From: an uncultured Leucothrix sp.
Lineage (GTDB): Bacteria; Pseudomonadota; Gammaproteobacteria; Thiotrichales; Thiotrichaceae
Assembly: GCA_938004025.1 (NCBI GenBank)
Contig: CALKXC010000079.1
Coordinates: 1 to 8,600, forward strand
Direction: 5' to 3'
Length of the DNA: 8,600 bases
The notes under the pieces are model-generated. The model had not been told where the DNA came from and ran no database searches. It saw only the letters and a list, made by a program, of their open reading frames with translations. This document shows positions 6,246 to 8,600 of the stretch, piece after piece; the stretch's first letter is position 1; the number at the start of each line of letters is the position of its first letter. A program made the translations under genes and the position numbers.

Positions 6246-7385
6246 TCACTTCATACGACCAACCCAACGATCAGCCAACGTCTTAGCCGCATCACGGCCA
6301 CCAAAGCCAAACGCCAGCGCAGCAGCAATGGCAACAGCACCAATCGTAAAGCCAAACGCCATATTCACAATATTATCCGCTAAGCCCATCGCTCTAAGGC
6401 CCATCGCTAAAACAAGTCCTAAAATCGCCAAACGAGCAATATTTGCCAAACCAGCATTGCCTGTTGCAGAAAGCTTATTGTAGGCCATCGAGCTAAGGAA
6501 GTTTCCAATCAAAAGGATCAAACCACCCACCAAGATGCCACCACCAAACTCTAGAATCTTAGCGAAGATCGTAGAAATAACGTCGATACCCAAGGTGTTA
6601 ACCGCCGCAGTCGCCGCTGTTAACATCGCAAAGAACATAATCGTGCCAGTAATCAACTTAGTTGGAGTAAAGCTAGCACTAAACAAGCCCTGAACGCCCA
6701 TTCTCTCAGGCATTGAATCTATATTTAGGCCTTCTAGAATTCCCGAAAGAATTGAGATAACGAACTTAACGATGAAGTATGTAACACCCAAAATAATTGC
6801 TGCACCAATGATGTTTGGAATCGCTGCCATCAATTTATTGATCATATCTGAAGCAGGACCACTGATCGCTGGGATATTTAATACGCCAAGTGCCGCAACC
6901 GCAATCGGTAGCAAGATAATCGCAAAAACAACTGATGCGCCGAGCTTAGACACCTTCAAGCTGTCGTTTCCAGTTTTTGCTAACAGCTGATGGTCTACTT
7001 TCTGCAAGCCTACACCAACCAACTCAGAGACAATCTTAGCGATTATCCAACCAGCGTAACCAATGACACCTGCACCAATAATGTTTGGTACTGCAGTGAA
7101 GAACTTCTCAACCATTTCTTTTAAGGGATCAAGAACACCTGTCAAGCCAAAGTGCTGTAGCACGGCCATCAATACAATAATAGTTAATGCTGCTTTGATT
7201 AACCCAGACACTGGAGAAACAAGGTTATGGTTTTGCAAAAATCCAACCTTGCCTAGCAGTTTCTTGATGATGCCGGCTAGAATCTTAACGATAAACAAAC
7301 CAACAATTAAAATAATTAAGCCAAGCAATGCGTGACCTAATTTACCCGATGTTAATGCGCTAAGCATACCTGTGATACTTTCCAT
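6246..7385 (-). CDS. Inner-membrane protein with conserved TM-helix repeats (mechanosensitive-channel-like)
   Basis: A very hydrophobic 379-residue protein with about eight or nine predicted membrane segments, near residues 18-40, 61-79, 98-122, 149-169, 186-213, 243-263, 279-300, 316-335 and 340-362. It contains internal repeats: AVPNIIGA (98-105) recurs as AIPNIIGA (188-195), each followed by a long glycine-rich helix, and a looser third copy begins near 279. This is the conserved TM-helix repeat of CmpX-like proteins annotated as mechanosensitive ion channels. The C-terminal AAALAFGFGGRDAAKTLADRW region recalls the pore helix of MscS, but no cytoplasmic beta domain follows, so channel activity is inferred. 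The ATG has AAGGAA 7 nt upstream (7393-7398). It lies 23 nt after the OmpA-domain gene, so the two are probably co-transcribed. Confidence 0.85.
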   Translation of the reverse strand: MESITGMLSALTSGKLGHALLGLIILIVGLFIVKILAGIIKKLLGKVGFLQNHNLVSPVSGLIKAALTIIVLMAVLQHFGLTGVLDPLKEMVEKFFTAVPNIIGAGVIGYAGWIIAKIVSELVGVGLQKVDHQLLAKTGNDSLKVSKLGASVVFAIILLPIAVAALGVLNIPAISGPASDMINKLMAAIPNIIGAAIILGVTYFIVKFVISILSGILEGLNIDSMPERMGVQGLFSASFTPTKLITGTIMFFAMLTAATAAVNTLGIDVISTIFAKILEFGGGILVGGLILLIGNFLSSMAYNKLSATGNAGLANIARLAILGLVLAMGLRAMGLADNIVNMAFGFTIGAVAIAAALAFGFGGRDAAKTLADRWVGRMK

Positions 7386-7408
7386 GACTCACTTCCTTTT
7401 ACAAAATT

Positions 7409-8527
7409 TTACCTAATGATTGTTAGATCGATACGGCGATTCTTATTTCGCCCTTTTTCTGAACTGTTATCCGATATTGGCTCTGAAGCCCCTAAGCCTT
7501 CCACCTGAATTCTTTGAGTATTAATCCCTAAACCTACTAGCTGCTTTTTTAGATTTAGGCTTCTTTTGAATGAGAGCGTTAAGTTGTCTTCAGATGGCCC
7601 GGTGCTATCCGTATGCCCACGCAGTTTTATCTTAATATCTTTGTAGGTGTTGAGAATTCCAGCAACGCCAAGTATTTGGTTTGATGACTCTGGGTTTAAT
7701 AAATCTGATCCAGGCAAGAAAGAAACACGGTCGAGGACTAATGTCTGCCTTGCATCATCTTGCAATATTGATTGCTTAAACTGACTTTCAAAGCCTTGCT
7801 CAGGGATCTGAATCGTTCGTCCATCAGGCAGATTAAAGTTAACGCGTACTAACTCATCTGACATCACAAATGCTTTTGTGACGGCCTTTTTGGCTGTAGT
7901 GCCTGGTTTTGGTTCTTTTTGCTGGGTCAACGTGTTCGAAGCTGCCGTTTTAGGCTGTTTCACTGAATCTGTATCGATAGGCTTTGGTGGAATTGCAAGT
8001 TCTGCCACACCTTGTTTGAGTTCAAGCTGCTTAGCGTTAAACCGAGCTTCATCTGCAAGCTGCTGCGCAGAAGTAGCAGCAGCTAATGCAGCGGCTTCCT
8101 TTTTTAGTTTGTCGCCATCACTAATTGTGGACTCTTGTGACTGAACACTCTTTTCACTCGAAGGGTCTTCTGATAACGGGGAGTTATTTTCAGCCGATGC
8201 TGATTCAATGTTATTCTTTTCACTGCTATCTTGTGCAGTATCATTGTCTGAATTAGCTTCAGCGTCCACCTCGGCTACAGCAGAGTCCTTGTCTACAGCA
8301 GGTTGATTTTTGTCGAGAGTCTCACTGACGTTGTCAGCGAGATTGCTGCTACTTGAGAGGTGGCTACTTTGAGGCACCTCATTCGACTGAAAAATCGTAG
8401 AGGCAGTGGGCTGAATACCCTGCATAAAAAACCAATACATCGCCCCAAACAGCAATATCACAACAAATGCAATAGAGTATTCTTGAGAAGGGGTTAAGGT
8501 TTGGTCAAAATCATCCTGATCAGACAT
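7409..8527 (-). CDS. Membrane-anchored OmpA-domain protein (peptidoglycan-binding)
   Basis: The 372-residue protein has a 16-residue N-terminal tail, one membrane helix (about 17-37) that lacks a lipobox or obvious cleavage site, and a long low-complexity linker. The linker is Ser/Asp/Glu/Asn-rich at 50-138, an Ala-rich likely coiled helix at 138-178, then Pro/Thr/Lys-rich to about 215. A C-terminal OmpA-like domain covers about 262-372. The domain holds GHTDSTG with D307, N-x-x-LS at 315-319, R322 and a final NRR (363-365). D307 and R322 are 15 apart, like D271 and R286 of E. coli OmpA, which bind diaminopimelate of peptidoglycan. No outer-membrane barrel is present, so the topology resembles MotB: inner-membrane anchor, periplasmic spacer, wall-binding tip. 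The ATG has AAGGAG 10 nt upstream. It is probably the first gene of the pair with the channel-like protein. Confidence 0.88.
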   Translation of the reverse strand: MSDQDDFDQTLTPSQEYSIAFVVILLFGAMYWFFMQGIQPTASTIFQSNEVPQSSHLSSSSNLADNVSETLDKNQPAVDKDSAVAEVDAEANSDNDTAQDSSEKNNIESASAENNSPLSEDPSSEKSVQSQESTISDGDKLKKEAAALAAATSAQQLADEARFNAKQLELKQGVAELAIPPKPIDTDSVKQPKTAASNTLTQQKEPKPGTTAKKAVTKAFVMSDELVRVNFNLPDGRTIQIPEQGFESQFKQSILQDDARQTLVLDRVSFLPGSDLLNPESSNQILGVAGILNTYKDIKIKLRGHTDSTGPSEDNLTLSFKRSLNLKKQLVGLGINTQRIQVEGLGASEPISDNSSEKGRNKNRRIDLTIIR

Positions 8528-8542
8528 TCTTCAAATGCTCCT

Positions 8543-8583
8543 TTTTTCACCACGATACTTCCAAATATGTTAGTAGTGAAAAA
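8543..8583. repeat. Inverted repeat in the leader of the OmpA-domain gene
   Basis: The 11-base arms at 8543-8553 and 8573-8583 are complementary except for one G-T position (TTTTTCAC with GTGAAAAA at the core), with a 19-nt spacer. In minus-strand RNA the 3' arm would run directly into the AAGGAG ribosome binding site at 8538-8543. It could be an operator or a hairpin affecting translation. It might also be chance in A/T-rich DNA. Confidence 0.4.
8552..8580 (-). promoter_or_regulatory. Weak candidate promoter of the OmpA/channel unit
   Basis: On the minus strand TTCACT (8575-8580) and TATCGT (8552-8557) are spaced by 17 bases, each matching four of six sigma70 consensus positions. Both fall inside the inverted repeat at 8543-8583. 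The start site would be some 20 nt before the ATG. The real promoter may instead lie beyond the window edge. Confidence 0.25.
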
Positions 8584-8600
8584 GGCTCATTCGGTTCATG

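Overview
The window looks like chromosome from a gammaproteobacterium, probably a marine or environmental one. The Paa proteins resemble the Escherichia coli set along most of their length, base composition is moderate (roughly mid-40s % GC by eye), and the second gene pair (a TM-helix-repeat channel and an OmpA-domain protein) is typical of environmental gammaproteobacteria. The genus cannot be named from this sequence. Every gene lies on the minus strand, so the biological order runs from high to low coordinates.

Region 1 (8600 to 5978) is a two-gene unit. It holds a membrane-anchored, peptidoglycan-binding OmpA-domain protein (7409-8527) and, 23 nt downstream, a polytopic inner-membrane protein of the conserved-TM-helix / mechanosensitive-channel type (6246-7385). 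The leader has an inverted repeat just before the ribosome binding site. A 238-nt 3' region follows, holding a 107-bp inverted-repeat element (6128-6234), a second stem-loop (6038-6088) and a good rho-independent terminator (5978-6007).

Region 2 (5977 to 5834) is the control region of the phenylacetate operon. It has a sigma70-like promoter (TTGACT-17-TAGTAT) straddled by the palindrome TGATAC-N27-GTATCA. The spacing matches, and the half-site nearly matches, the operator recalled for the E. coli PaaX repressor, so repression relieved by phenylacetyl-CoA is the favoured model. No regulator gene lies in the window.

Region 3 (5833 to 1) is a tight operon, paaZ-paaA-paaB-paaC-paaD-paaE, with gaps of about 8-55 nt or short overlaps. 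The start of another gene probably lies at 49-1. PaaABCE is the oxygen-dependent phenylacetyl-CoA 1,2-epoxidase: PaaA is the di-iron subunit, PaaC the structural partner, PaaB the connector and PaaE the FAD/[2Fe-2S] reductase. PaaD is the accessory Fe-S factor. PaaZ opens the oxepin-CoA ring and oxidises the aldehyde. Having paaZ first and co-directional differs from E. coli, where it is divergent. All catalytic and metal-ligand residues examined are present, so the core appears functional. Ligase (paaK), isomerase (paaG) and beta-oxidation genes must lie outside, probably beyond position 1.

I see no tRNA, rRNA, CRISPR array, insertion sequence or wholly unknown system. The most unusual items are the PaaX-like operator, the 107-bp inverted-repeat element and the pairing of a channel with a wall anchor.
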